Origin: Oligosphaera ethanolica
Lineage (GTDB): Bacteria; Verrucomicrobiota; Lentisphaeria; Oligosphaerales; Oligosphaeraceae
Assembly (NCBI RefSeq): GCF_030814695.1
Contig: NZ_JAUSVL010000001.1
Coordinates: 2,702,227-2,766,226, forward strand
Reading direction: 5' to 3'
Length of the DNA stretch: 64,000 nt
How positions within the stretch are numbered: position 1 is the stretch's first letter; the number at the start of each line of letters is the position of its first letter. Below the pieces are notes generated by a model that saw nothing but the letters and a program-made list of their open reading frames with translations, did no database searches and had not been told where the DNA came from. The translations under genes and the position numbers were made by a program. Below, in pieces: positions 19,292-27,143 of this stretch.

Positions 19292-20515
19292 ATGGCGATC
19301 AGTTGGAAACGCAATTTGTATCTGGTGTGGATTTCGCAGCTTTTGGCCATGGCCGGTTTTAGTGCGATCACGCCGTTCATCCCGGTATTCATCCGCGATC
19401 ATTTTGGCATATACGACGAAAAAGTGCGTGGTGCGTGGGTATCGGCGCTGACCTTTTTTGGCATGTTCAGCTTTTGCGTGTCGGCGCCCTTATGGGGCAT
19501 GCTGGCGGATCGTTTTGGGCGCAAGATGATGCTGTTGCGCTCGTATTATGTCACAGCGCTGTTGTTTCCGCTGCTGTATTTTGCGCCGAACATGATCGTT
19601 TTGATCATGCTGCGTTTTTGCGTATCGGCCTTTTCGGGCACAGTCACCGCTGCGCAGACCCTGGTGGTGACGACGACGCCAGAGGAGAACCACGGCTTTG
19701 CGTTGGGCATGCTGAGCACGGCGGTATGGAGCGGCAACATGTTCGGCTTCATGGCCGGCGCGATGATCGTGAATTACTGCGGCTACTTCTGGGGCTTCGC
19801 CATCTGCGGCATCATGTATTTGCTGGGTGGCCTGCTGGTGCAGTTCTTTGTCAAGGAGGACTTTGTCCGCCAGCCCAAGCCGTTGATCACGGCTGGCCCG
19901 GTGAAGAAGCCGGGCTTGCGCGGGGTGATCCACGCGTATTCGCTGAGCGTGTGGCTGATGTTGCTGCTCTTTGTGCTGATGGGCCTGTCCCGGCGCTATG
20001 ACGAGCCCTACCTGGCCATCCTGGTCGAGGCCATCCACGGCACGGTGGACACCTCGTACTACACCGGCATCATCAGCGCCGGCGCGGCGCTGGGCGGGGT
20101 GATCTCCGGCGTGGTCCTGGGTCGGCTCTGCGACCGCTACTCGCCGTTGAAGCTGGCCTATCCGCTCATTGGCCTGTCCTTTCTCTTCATGCTGTGGCAG
20201 GCCTTTTCGCAGAATCTACTGTCGCTGGGCGTGGCGCGCTTCGGCTGCTTCATGGCTGCCGGCGGCCTCGAACCGGCCTTCCAGGCGCTGTTGGCGCAGA
20301 TGGCCCCGCCAGAGAAACGCGGCACGCTCTTCGGCATTGCGTCGAGCCTGCGCATGACGGGCATACTACTGGCGGCGCTCAGCGGCGGCTTCGTCATCTA
20401 CTTCCTGGGCACCCGCGCCATCTTCGTGGCTGCGGCGTTGCTCATGTTGACCCTGCTGCCCTTGTTGTACTGGTCCACCAAATACCGCCGGCAAACGCCG
20501 GCGAAAGCCAGCTGA
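19292..20515 (+). CDS. MFS transporter
   Basis: A 407-residue major facilitator with about twelve hydrophobic spans. The MFS signature between helices 2 and 3 reads GMLADRFGRKMMLLRSY, and a second half-motif GRLCDRYSPLK follows the central loop. It resembles sugar or drug efflux-type MFS proteins (MdtG/TetA-like) more than sugar-proton symporters, but context (next to a GH28-like enzyme 18 bp downstream) suggests uptake or export of a sugar. The ATG at 19292 is the natural start; the frame extends upstream to 19178 without family similarity. Confidence 0.88.
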   Translation: MAISWKRNLYLVWISQLLAMAGFSAITPFIPVFIRDHFGIYDEKVRGAWVSALTFFGMFSFCVSAPLWGMLADRFGRKMMLLRSYYVTALLFPLLYFAPNMIVLIMLRFCVSAFSGTVTAAQTLVVTTTPEENHGFALGMLSTAVWSGNMFGFMAGAMIVNYCGYFWGFAICGIMYLLGGLLVQFFVKEDFVRQPKPLITAGPVKKPGLRGVIHAYSLSVWLMLLLFVLMGLSRRYDEPYLAILVEAIHGTVDTSYYTGIISAGAALGGVISGVVLGRLCDRYSPLKLAYPLIGLSFLFMLWQAFSQNLLSLGVARFGCFMAAGGLEPAFQALLAQMAPPEKRGTLFGIASSLRMTGILLAALSGGFVIYFLGTRAIFVAAALLMLTLLPLLYWSTKYRRQTPAKAS

Positions 20516-20533
20516 ACCCAGAGGAGAGTGACC

Positions 20534-21823
20534 ATGACGAACGTCCGTGATTTTGGCGCCGTCGGCGACGGCATCAGCAAAGACACCGCGGCCATCCAGC
20601 AGGCCATCGACGCCGGCGGCATCGTCTATTTTCCGCCCGGCACCTACCTGGCCGGCACCCTCTATCTGCGCAGCCACGGCGGGCTGGATCTCGCGCCCGG
20701 CGCGGTGCTCAAGGCCAGCCCCGACCCGGCCGACTACAACGCGGCGGAGTTCTGCCCGCAAAACCGTGCGTCGACCATGGAGCGCGCCAGCGGTGGCCAT
20801 TTCATCGTCGCCGTGGAGCAGCACCACCTTGTCATCCGCGGTGGCGGCCGCATTGACGGCAATCGCGCCGCGTGGCTGCACGAGGCCGATCCGAAGAATC
20901 CCGTGTGGTATCAGTGGACTTGGCGGCCCTCGCAGATGCTGTTCTTCTGCGAATGTCAGGACCTGTGGATCAGCGATGTCGAGCTGGTCGACGCACCATA
21001 CTGGACCTGCTTCCTTCACGGCTGCCAGCAGGCGACATTGCGCGGTCTGCATATCTACGGCGATCGCATGGTGCCCAACAACGACGGCATTGACATCGAC
21101 TGCTGCCAGCAGGTCACCATCAGCGACTGCGTCATCAATTCCGCCGACGACTGCATCACTCTGCGCGGCAATCCCGACCCGCTGCAGACTGCCCGGCCTT
21201 GCGAGTACGTCGCCGTCAGCAACTGCGTTTTGGCCAGCGGCTACGCCAATGCCATCCGCATCGGCGTGGGCGACGGCGTCATCCGTCACTGCACCTTCAA
21301 CAACATGATTATCCACGACACGCGCACCGCCATCTGCGTGGTCTGCAAGTACAACCCCAAACGCGGCGTCGGTACCGACATCAGCGATATCAGCTGCGCC
21401 AATTTCCAGCTCGACGTGCAACGGCCGTTCAATATCAAACTCGATAACGCCGCCGGCTTCGCCGAGCCGTCGCCACGCAGTATCCGCAGGATGTATTTCT
21501 CACAGATGCGCGGCCAGGCCGAACTCAGCAACTACATCCACGGTAATGGCGTCGGCTGCGTGGACGATATCCGCTTCCACGACCTCGCCTTCACCTACCG
21601 CGGCGAAGGGCCGCGACCCGACCGCGACAACAAGGGCAACTGGGGACGCAGCTCGACCCACGCTGTCTTCGATGTCGCCCACGCCAAGAACATCGCCTTC
21701 GAGCAGGTGCGCGTCGCCTGGGACGGCGAGCGACCTGGCTGGCGTTACGACCTCGAATGCAACCACGCCGATGGTATCACCCACAATGCCTGCGCCTTCA
21801 GCAAAGGCGTGCACCGGCAGTGA
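20534..21823 (+). CDS. Glycoside hydrolase family 28-like (right-handed beta-helix) protein
   Basis: A beta-helix protein of 429 residues similar to polygalacturonases. The N-terminus VRDFGAVGDGISKDTAAIQQ is the typical pectin-lyase-fold start. The catalytic region reads NNDGIDIDC followed by SADDCITLRG, matching the family NTDGxD and DD motifs. The next motifs, GHG and RIK, are not recognisable (GYANAIRIG), so activity or specificity may differ. No signal peptide is present, so it should act in the cytoplasm on imported oligosaccharides. GAGGAGAG precedes the ATG; a GTG two codons earlier is possible. It follows the transporter by 18 bp, an apparent operon. Confidence 0.85.
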   Translation: MTNVRDFGAVGDGISKDTAAIQQAIDAGGIVYFPPGTYLAGTLYLRSHGGLDLAPGAVLKASPDPADYNAAEFCPQNRASTMERASGGHFIVAVEQHHLVIRGGGRIDGNRAAWLHEADPKNPVWYQWTWRPSQMLFFCECQDLWISDVELVDAPYWTCFLHGCQQATLRGLHIYGDRMVPNNDGIDIDCCQQVTISDCVINSADDCITLRGNPDPLQTARPCEYVAVSNCVLASGYANAIRIGVGDGVIRHCTFNNMIIHDTRTAICVVCKYNPKRGVGTDISDISCANFQLDVQRPFNIKLDNAAGFAEPSPRSIRRMYFSQMRGQAELSNYIHGNGVGCVDDIRFHDLAFTYRGEGPRPDRDNKGNWGRSSTHAVFDVAHAKNIAFEQVRVAWDGERPGWRYDLECNHADGITHNACAFSKGVHRQ

Positions 21824-21847
21824 TTGTTTTTTCGCGGGAAAATCCGA

Positions 21848-22003
21848 CGGATCGGACCGATCAGACGGATCCGACCGATCAGTCTGATTGATCAGTCCGA
21901 TCAGTCCGATCGGTCGGATCAGCGGACCGATTCGACGGATCGGACCGATCCGTCTGATTGATCAGTCCGATCAGTCCGATCAGTCGGGTCAGCGGACAGA
22001 GTG
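21848..22003. repeat. 9-bp-type satellite (GATCGGACC-like)
   Basis: Degenerate tandem 8-9 bp units built on GATCAGTCC and GATCGGACC, present as two related half-blocks. It ends at the border of a three-hairpin element. Confidence 0.85.
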
Positions 22004-22117
22004 GCCAAGTTCGGCCCGAAGGGCCGCACCACGCATAGCCCCGGGTGAGGCGCCCGGAGGGCACCGCAACCCGGGGTAGGACAACAACATAGAATTGCGC
22101 CCGGAGGGCGCCACATT
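22004..22117 (+). repeat. Three-hairpin repeat element, copy 6
   Basis: Forward orientation, with H3, H2 and H1 conserved except for a GGCCCGAAGGGCC loop variant. The linker reads AGGACAACAACATAGAATT as in the reverse copy at 25675. Confidence 0.92.
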
Positions 22118-22137
22118 GAAAGGCCAGGAGTGTGTCC

Positions 22138-23142
22138 ATGACCGTAGAACACCGCTTCAAAGTCGCCATGATCGCCCGCGAACGCCAGGACGTGCCCGAG
22201 TGGGTGCGTGAGCGCCTGGACGCCATCCCCGGCCTGGAGATAGCCTACGGCCATTGTCGCACGGAAGCCGAGTTGCTGGCCATTGCCGCCGCCGCCGATA
22301 TGATTTGGACCATGGGCTCCAACGAGGTGCTAACGCCGGCCGTGCTGCCCAAGCTCGGGCGTTGCCGGGCGATCTTCCGTAGCGGCAGCGGCATGGACGG
22401 CTATCCCGTCGCCGAGGCCAGCGCGTTGGGCATCGCCATGTGCAACTCGCCGGAGTCAATCAGCGAAGCGGTGGCTGAACACGCGGTGTCACTGCTCTTC
22501 GCGCTGGTGCGGCAGATACCCTTCAGCGACCGGCGCATGCGCGGCGACCAAGGCTGCCGGGTGAGCCTGCGCTGGCACATCAGCGGCAGCACGCTCGGCC
22601 TGGTGGGCTTCGGGCGCATCGGCAGCCGCGTCTGCGAGATGATGGTCGGCTTCCGCATGACCTTGCTGGTGTACGACCCTTTCACGCCGCCGGAACAGGT
22701 CCGCCGCTATGGCGCCCTGCCCGTTGGCCTCGACGAGTTGCTGGCCCGCGCCGACTTCCTGTCACTGCATTGCCCCTTGACCGACCAGACCCGGCACCTC
22801 ATCGGCGCCAAAGAACTCGCGGCCATGAAAAAAGGCGCGCTGCTGGTCAATACGTCCCGCGGCGCGGTCGTTGACGAAATAGCGCTGATCGACGCCCTGC
22901 GCAATGGCCAGCTCGGCGGCGCCGCACTGGATGTCACCGACCCCGAGCCGCCCAGCGCCGACAGCCCGCTCTTTGCACTGCCAAATGTCATTCTCACGCC
23001 CCACAACGCGGCGCTTTCCGGGCAATTCGAACGCAATTTCTGGGAAGCGTCCATACAGGTCGTCAACGAATGCCGACACGGCGACGTCGATACGCACTGC
23101 ATGAACCGCCGCGAACGCGCCACGCGACCAACAACAACATAA
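22138..23142 (+). CDS. D-isomer-specific 2-hydroxyacid dehydrogenase
   Basis: An NAD-dependent dehydrogenase of 334 residues in the phosphoglycerate/glyoxylate-hydroxypyruvate reductase family. The coenzyme loop is GLVGFGRIGSRV. The catalytic triad is Arg241 (VNTSRGAVVDE), Glu270 (DPEPPSADSPL) and His289 (LTPHNAALSG). There is no ACT domain, which argues against a regulated SerA. CAGGAG lies 8 nt before the ATG at 22138; a GTG at 22132 is less likely. It starts right after a repeat element and has no obvious operon partner. Confidence 0.92.
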   Translation: MTVEHRFKVAMIARERQDVPEWVRERLDAIPGLEIAYGHCRTEAELLAIAAAADMIWTMGSNEVLTPAVLPKLGRCRAIFRSGSGMDGYPVAEASALGIAMCNSPESISEAVAEHAVSLLFALVRQIPFSDRRMRGDQGCRVSLRWHISGSTLGLVGFGRIGSRVCEMMVGFRMTLLVYDPFTPPEQVRRYGALPVGLDELLARADFLSLHCPLTDQTRHLIGAKELAAMKKGALLVNTSRGAVVDEIALIDALRNGQLGGAALDVTDPEPPSADSPLFALPNVILTPHNAALSGQFERNFWEASIQVVNECRHGDVDTHCMNRRERATRPTTT

Positions 23143-23146
23143 ATGC

Positions 23147-23465
23147 ATCCACAGATTACGCAGATTACGCAGATTTTGGCGGCATGTCTTGCCGCTGCGC
23201 GGCAATCCACGCCGCCGGGTAATTTTTGCTCACGCGAAGCCGCGAAGCCGCGAAAAATTACTTTTTCTATCCACAGATTACGCAGATTACGCAGATTTTG
23301 GCGGCGTGCTGGCCGCTGGGCGGCAAGACACGCCGCCGGCTATTTTTGCTCACGCGAAGCCGCGAAGCCGCGAAGAAGACAAAGGCACCGGCAAAGTGAA
23401 TGGCGGCAAGCCGCCATTCACTTTGCCTTCTTAATAATCTGCGTTAATCTGCGTAATCTGTGGAT
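23147..23465. repeat. MITE-like composite repeats (partial copy plus M2)
   Basis: A partial unit at 23147-23262 is followed by a full MITE-like unit at 23269-23465. Both start ATCCACAGATTACGCAGATT; the full one ends with the inverted copy (CTGCGTAATCTGTGGAT). Inner modules are GCCGCTGGGCGGCAAG, CGCGAAGCCGCGAAG and the 18-bp GGCAAAGTGAATGGCGGC palindrome arms. This fills the gap between the two genes. Confidence 0.82.
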
Positions 23466-23500
23466 AAAAAAGAACCAAAACCCTTGAAAGGACCACCGCC

Positions 23501-25651
23501 ATGCGTTTCCGAACACTCTGCCTGATGCTTTGCTCGTTGCCGGCCATGTTTTCCTGCCGGCACATCACCACCGCCGATGCGGCACCGGGGGTGATCTTCA
23601 CGCCTGAGAAGACCGACCAGTTGCATCTCAACAACGCGGAGGTCAGCGTCGAGCAGCACCAGGGCGAAGCCCGCGCCGTGGTGAACGCCCTGGGCACGAC
23701 CTCGCAATGGCCGGGTATGCGCTTGGAAGGCATGTGGACCTTCGGGAATGACGAAGAGCTGCTCGTGGACATCGAAAACCTCGAGGACACGCCGTTGTCC
23801 ATCACCTGCCGCCTGGACCGCATGGTCGATGGCAAGAACAAAATGATTTTCTTCCACCAGCATTTCGCGCCCAAAGAGCGCCGGCAGTGGAAGATATACG
23901 CCAAGCCGTCCCTGAAACCCGACGTCCGCGCCAAGCTCTTCGGCATGCGCTATTTCCCGGGGAACATCCTGGAAGCCGAGGCCGACAGCATCGCCGACGG
24001 TCTTAAGGACATCGGCTTCATCCGCCTCTACGTGAACAACATCAGCCAGCCGGTGCGCTTCGCGGTGTACAAGGTCGCCAAGCAGCCGCGGTCCGAGCAG
24101 GTGCCGCCCCGCAAGGACGTCAATGAGGCCGCCTCCGGCAAGAACTGGCGCGACATGAGCGCCGACGAGTTCTTCCCGATGATCGACCAATACGGCCAGT
24201 TCAAGCACGAAGACTGGCCCGGTAAGGTCCACTCCGACGACGATATGCGCGCGGCCATTGCCACGGAGGACGCCGACCTGGCGGCGAAGCCGCGGCCGAC
24301 GACCTGGAATCAGTATGGCGGCTGGGCCGACGGCCCGCAGCATGAAGCCACGGGGCACTTCTATCCGAAGAAGATCAACGGCAAGTGGTGGCTGGTGGAC
24401 CCGGAGGGCCGGCTCTTCTGGTCGCATGGGCCGACTTGCGTGCGCGTCTTCGAAGGCCGCACGCCCATCACTGACCGCGAGCATCTCTACGAGTGGCTGC
24501 CCGAACGCGACGGCGAGTACAAGTTCGCCTACGGCAAGGGCAAGAGCGCGCCATTCGCGTACTACAAAGACAAGGAGTACAGCACCTTCTGCTTCCCAGC
24601 CGCCAATCTCTACCGCAAGTACGGCGAGAACTGGGATGAAATCTTCTCCGACCGCATTCACCGCCGCCTGAGCAGCTGGGGCATGAACACCATCGCCAAC
24701 TGGTCGTCCATGGACATCGCCCGCCTGCGGCGCACGCCGTACGTGGCGTCCGTCGGCGCCAGAGGCATTAACATCGAAGGCTCAAAAGGCCATTGGGGAA
24801 AATTTCCCGATCCCTTCGCGCCGGAATTTGCCGAGTCGTTGCGCCGCAGTCTCGCCAACAACGCGTTTGCTTACGACGACCCGTGGTGCATCGGCTTCTT
24901 CGTCAACAACGAAATGTCGTGGGGCAGTGACGGCGTGAGCCTCGCGCAGGCCACGGTCGCGTCGCCCGCCACCCAGCCCGCGAAAATTGCCATGCTGGCC
25001 TGGCTGCAGGAAAAGTACCCGGACGTCGCCGCCCTCAATCAGGCCTGGCAAAGCGACTACGCCAGCTGGGACGACTGGCTCGCCAAAACTGACCAGCCCG
25101 ACAAGGCCGCCAGCGCCGCCGACATGAGCGCGTTCTACACCCGCATCGCCGACCAGTACTTCAGCACGGTCCACGCCATCATCAAGGACATCGCGCCGAA
25201 CAAGCTCGATCTCGGCTGCCGTTTCTCGCCCTGGAATGACAACGCCAGCCGCGCCGCCGCCCGCCATTGCGACGTGGTCAGCTACAATCTCTACCGCTAC
25301 ACGCTGGATGACTTCGCACTCCCCGAGGGCGTTGACATGCCGGTCATGGTCGGCGAATTCCACTTCGGCACGCTCGTGCGCGGCTATTTCTACCCGAGCC
25401 TCAAGCCCGTGCCCGACCAGGAGGCGCGACGCGATGCCTACGTCACCTACATCCGTAGCGCGCTCAAGAGCCCGCTCTTCGTCGGCGCCCACTGGTTCCA
25501 ACTCGGCGACTGCTCAACCACCGGCCGCAGCGACGGCGCCAACGCCGAAATCGGGCTCCTTACCGGCACCGACCTGCCCTATCACGAGCTCCTCGACGGC
25601 GTCCGCCAAGTCGGCTGGAAACTCTACGAAATCCGCTACCAAGACGAATAA
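23501..25651 (+). CDS. Beta-agarase-like glycoside hydrolase (GH50-like), secreted
   Basis: A 716-residue secreted hydrolase. The N-terminus is a signal peptide of about 28 residues; a Cys at 19 (PAMFSC) is a weak lipobox. An N-terminal beta-sandwich-like part (to ~200) precedes a TIM barrel starting DQYGQFKHEDWPGKVHS, the entry seen in GH50 agarases, and GKWWLVDPEGRLFWSHG. Candidate acid/base Glu471 lies in FFVNNEMSWG and nucleophile Glu619 in VMVGEFHFG. Known GH50 enzymes cleave agarose exolytically; that this one does is inferred from motif resemblance only, and a related galactan is possible. A Shine-Dalgarno AAAGGA precedes the ATG. It stands alone. Confidence 0.83.
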   Translation: MRFRTLCLMLCSLPAMFSCRHITTADAAPGVIFTPEKTDQLHLNNAEVSVEQHQGEARAVVNALGTTSQWPGMRLEGMWTFGNDEELLVDIENLEDTPLSITCRLDRMVDGKNKMIFFHQHFAPKERRQWKIYAKPSLKPDVRAKLFGMRYFPGNILEAEADSIADGLKDIGFIRLYVNNISQPVRFAVYKVAKQPRSEQVPPRKDVNEAASGKNWRDMSADEFFPMIDQYGQFKHEDWPGKVHSDDDMRAAIATEDADLAAKPRPTTWNQYGGWADGPQHEATGHFYPKKINGKWWLVDPEGRLFWSHGPTCVRVFEGRTPITDREHLYEWLPERDGEYKFAYGKGKSAPFAYYKDKEYSTFCFPAANLYRKYGENWDEIFSDRIHRRLSSWGMNTIANWSSMDIARLRRTPYVASVGARGINIEGSKGHWGKFPDPFAPEFAESLRRSLANNAFAYDDPWCIGFFVNNEMSWGSDGVSLAQATVASPATQPAKIAMLAWLQEKYPDVAALNQAWQSDYASWDDWLAKTDQPDKAASAADMSAFYTRIADQYFSTVHAIIKDIAPNKLDLGCRFSPWNDNASRAAARHCDVVSYNLYRYTLDDFALPEGVDMPVMVGEFHFGTLVRGYFYPSLKPVPDQEARRDAYVTYIRSALKSPLFVGAHWFQLGDCSTTGRSDGANAEIGLLTGTDLPYHELLDGVRQVGWKLYEIRYQDE

Positions 25652-25674
25652 AAAACGCTACGACGTGCCGGGCT

Positions 25675-25789
25675 AATGTGGCGCCCTCCGGGCGCAATTC
25701 TATGTTGTTGTCCTACCCCGGGTTGCGGCGCCCTCCGGGCGCCTCACCCGGGGCTATGCATGGTGCGGCCCTCCGGGCCGAACTTGGCC
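25675..25789 (-). repeat. Three-hairpin repeat element, copy 7
   Basis: Reverse orientation, starting AATGTGGCGCCC and ending GAACTTGGCC. Its H3 side continues into three ~34-bp repeats of GCCGATCTGTCTGGCGTCCT up to 25870. Confidence 0.92.
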
Positions 25790-25869
25790 GATCTGTCTGA
25801 CGTCCTTCCGGGCCGAATTTGGCCGATCTGTCTGGCGTCCTTCCGGGCCGAACTTGGCCGATCTGTCTG

Positions 25870-26000
25870 GCGCTCTGCGCCTGCGGCCAGCGCGAAGCGA
25901 TGGCCGCAGGCGCAGAGCCGACATGGGATAGGTGGGGGAGCGCGAGGGGGAGGGACGGGACGAGTCCCTTCCCTCCCCCTCGCAAAACCCTCCCCTCGCA
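25870..26000. repeat. Palindromic repeat with GGGGGAGGG arms
   Basis: A module with CTCTGCGCCTGCGGCCA and its inverted partner, then GATGGGATAGGTGGGGGAGCG and an inverted pair AGGGGGAGGGACGG / TCCCTTCCCTCCCCCTCGC. The same module occurs at 28388-28515 and, in a GC-richer form, at 46990, 49320, 49620, 59955 and 60215. Confidence 0.75.
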
Positions 26001-26014
26001 AAACCTACATAAAC

Positions 26015-26785
26015 CTATGCGAAGATATCGCGGGAGGACTTCAGGGCGCTGCGGCCGCCGCCGGCAATGGCGCCGCAGTCGCCGCTCATGGCCATCCACT
26101 GGATGCCGCGATCACGCCAGCGCTGGCTTGGGCCGGCGGCCGTGCCGAGGATGATGCCGGCCTTGCGCACGCGTGCGGCGACGTCGTCAATCACGGCGAC
26201 GACTTCCGGGTCGTCGTGCTGATTGAGCTTGCCCATGGACCCCGACAGGTCGGTCGGGCCGATGCAGATACTGTCGATGCCCTCCACCTGCAGAATGGCA
26301 TCGAGGTTCTTGACGGCCTCGACGTGCTCGATCTGCAAAATTACCAGCGGCTCGCGATCGGCGTGGTCGACGTACTCCGCCCAAGGCATCATGCCGTAGC
26401 GGTTGCCGCGACGGACGCCGCAGCCGCGATTGCCCCGCGGCGGATACTTGCACGCCGCCACCGCCGTCCGCGCCGCCTCGGCCGTGTTGATCATCGGGAT
26501 GATCACGCCGGCGGGCGCCAAGTCCAAGATCGGCTTGATGATGCCGTGTTCGTTCCACGGCACGCGCACCAGCGGCGCGCAGTCCGTGCCGCGAACCGCC
26601 ATGATGTGCTGCTTGATGCCGTCGATCGTGTGCGGCGCGTGCTCGGCGTCAATCCACGTGAAATCATAGCCGATGTCGCCAGCCACTTCGCTCACCGTCG
26701 GATCCGACAACGTGATCACCATGCCAAAACACACGCCGCCAGTATGGATCTTGCCGAGAAACTTCTCAACGTTGTTGATGCTCAT
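26015..26785 (-). CDS. HpcH/HpaI aldolase/citrate lyase family protein
   Basis: A class II metal-dependent aldolase of 256 residues, like 2-keto-3-deoxy-L-rhamnonate or 4-hydroxy-2-oxoheptanedioate aldolase, which split 2-keto acids into pyruvate and an aldehyde. Motifs are FTWIDAEHAPH, APLVRVPWN, GVIIPMINTAEAA, PPRGNRGCG and ILQIEHVEAVKNLD with the metal-ligand Glu and later IGPTDLSGSMG. AAGGGGA lies 9 nt before the ATG at 26785; the open frame to 26881 adds a stretch from flanking repeat DNA and is not used. No neighbours point to its substrate. Confidence 0.9.
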   Translation of the reverse strand: MSINNVEKFLGKIHTGGVCFGMVITLSDPTVSEVAGDIGYDFTWIDAEHAPHTIDGIKQHIMAVRGTDCAPLVRVPWNEHGIIKPILDLAPAGVIIPMINTAEAARTAVAACKYPPRGNRGCGVRRGNRYGMMPWAEYVDHADREPLVILQIEHVEAVKNLDAILQVEGIDSICIGPTDLSGSMGKLNQHDDPEVVAVIDDVAARVRKAGIILGTAAGPSQRWRDRGIQWMAMSGDCGAIAGGGRSALKSSRDIFA

Positions 26786-26875
26786 GAACACAAGTCCCCT
26801 TGTTACACACCAATACACGCCAATACACACGACTACACACGACAATAAACAAGCGCCCGTAATGTAGCGTTTTTT

Positions 26876-27075
26876 ATCCACAGATTCCGCAGATTAACGC
26901 AGATTTTGGCGGTATGTCTTGCCGCTGCGCGGCAAGCCTCGCCGCCGGCTATTTTTTGCTCACGCGAAGCCGCGAAGCCGCGAAGAAGACAAAGGCACCG
27001 GCAAAGTGAATGGCGGCATGCCGCCATTCGCTTTGCCTTCTTAATAATCTGCGTTAATCTGCGTAATCTGTGGAT
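26876..27075. repeat. MITE-like composite repeat M3
   Basis: A clean 200-bp copy with ~30-bp inverted ends (ATCCACAGATTCCGCAGATT and the mirrored CTGCGTAATCTGTGGAT), each end an iteration of the 9-bp unit GCAGATTAC. Confidence 0.87.
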
Positions 27076-27137
27076 AGAAAAAAACTCTGTGGATAGAAAA
27101 AAACTCTGTGGATAGAAAAAAACTCTGTGGATAGAAT
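27057..27137. repeat. Tandem 19-bp repeat
   Basis: Four copies of TCTGTGGATAGAAAAAAAC, apparently grown from the right end of the preceding MITE-like element; they reach almost to the stop codon of pheA. Confidence 0.85.
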
Positions 27138-27143
27138 AAAAAC

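Noticed and set aside
22229-22459. Arg/Pro-rich antisense frames within the 2-hydroxyacid dehydrogenase gene
   Set aside because: Shadows of a real coding sequence with an intact catalytic triad.
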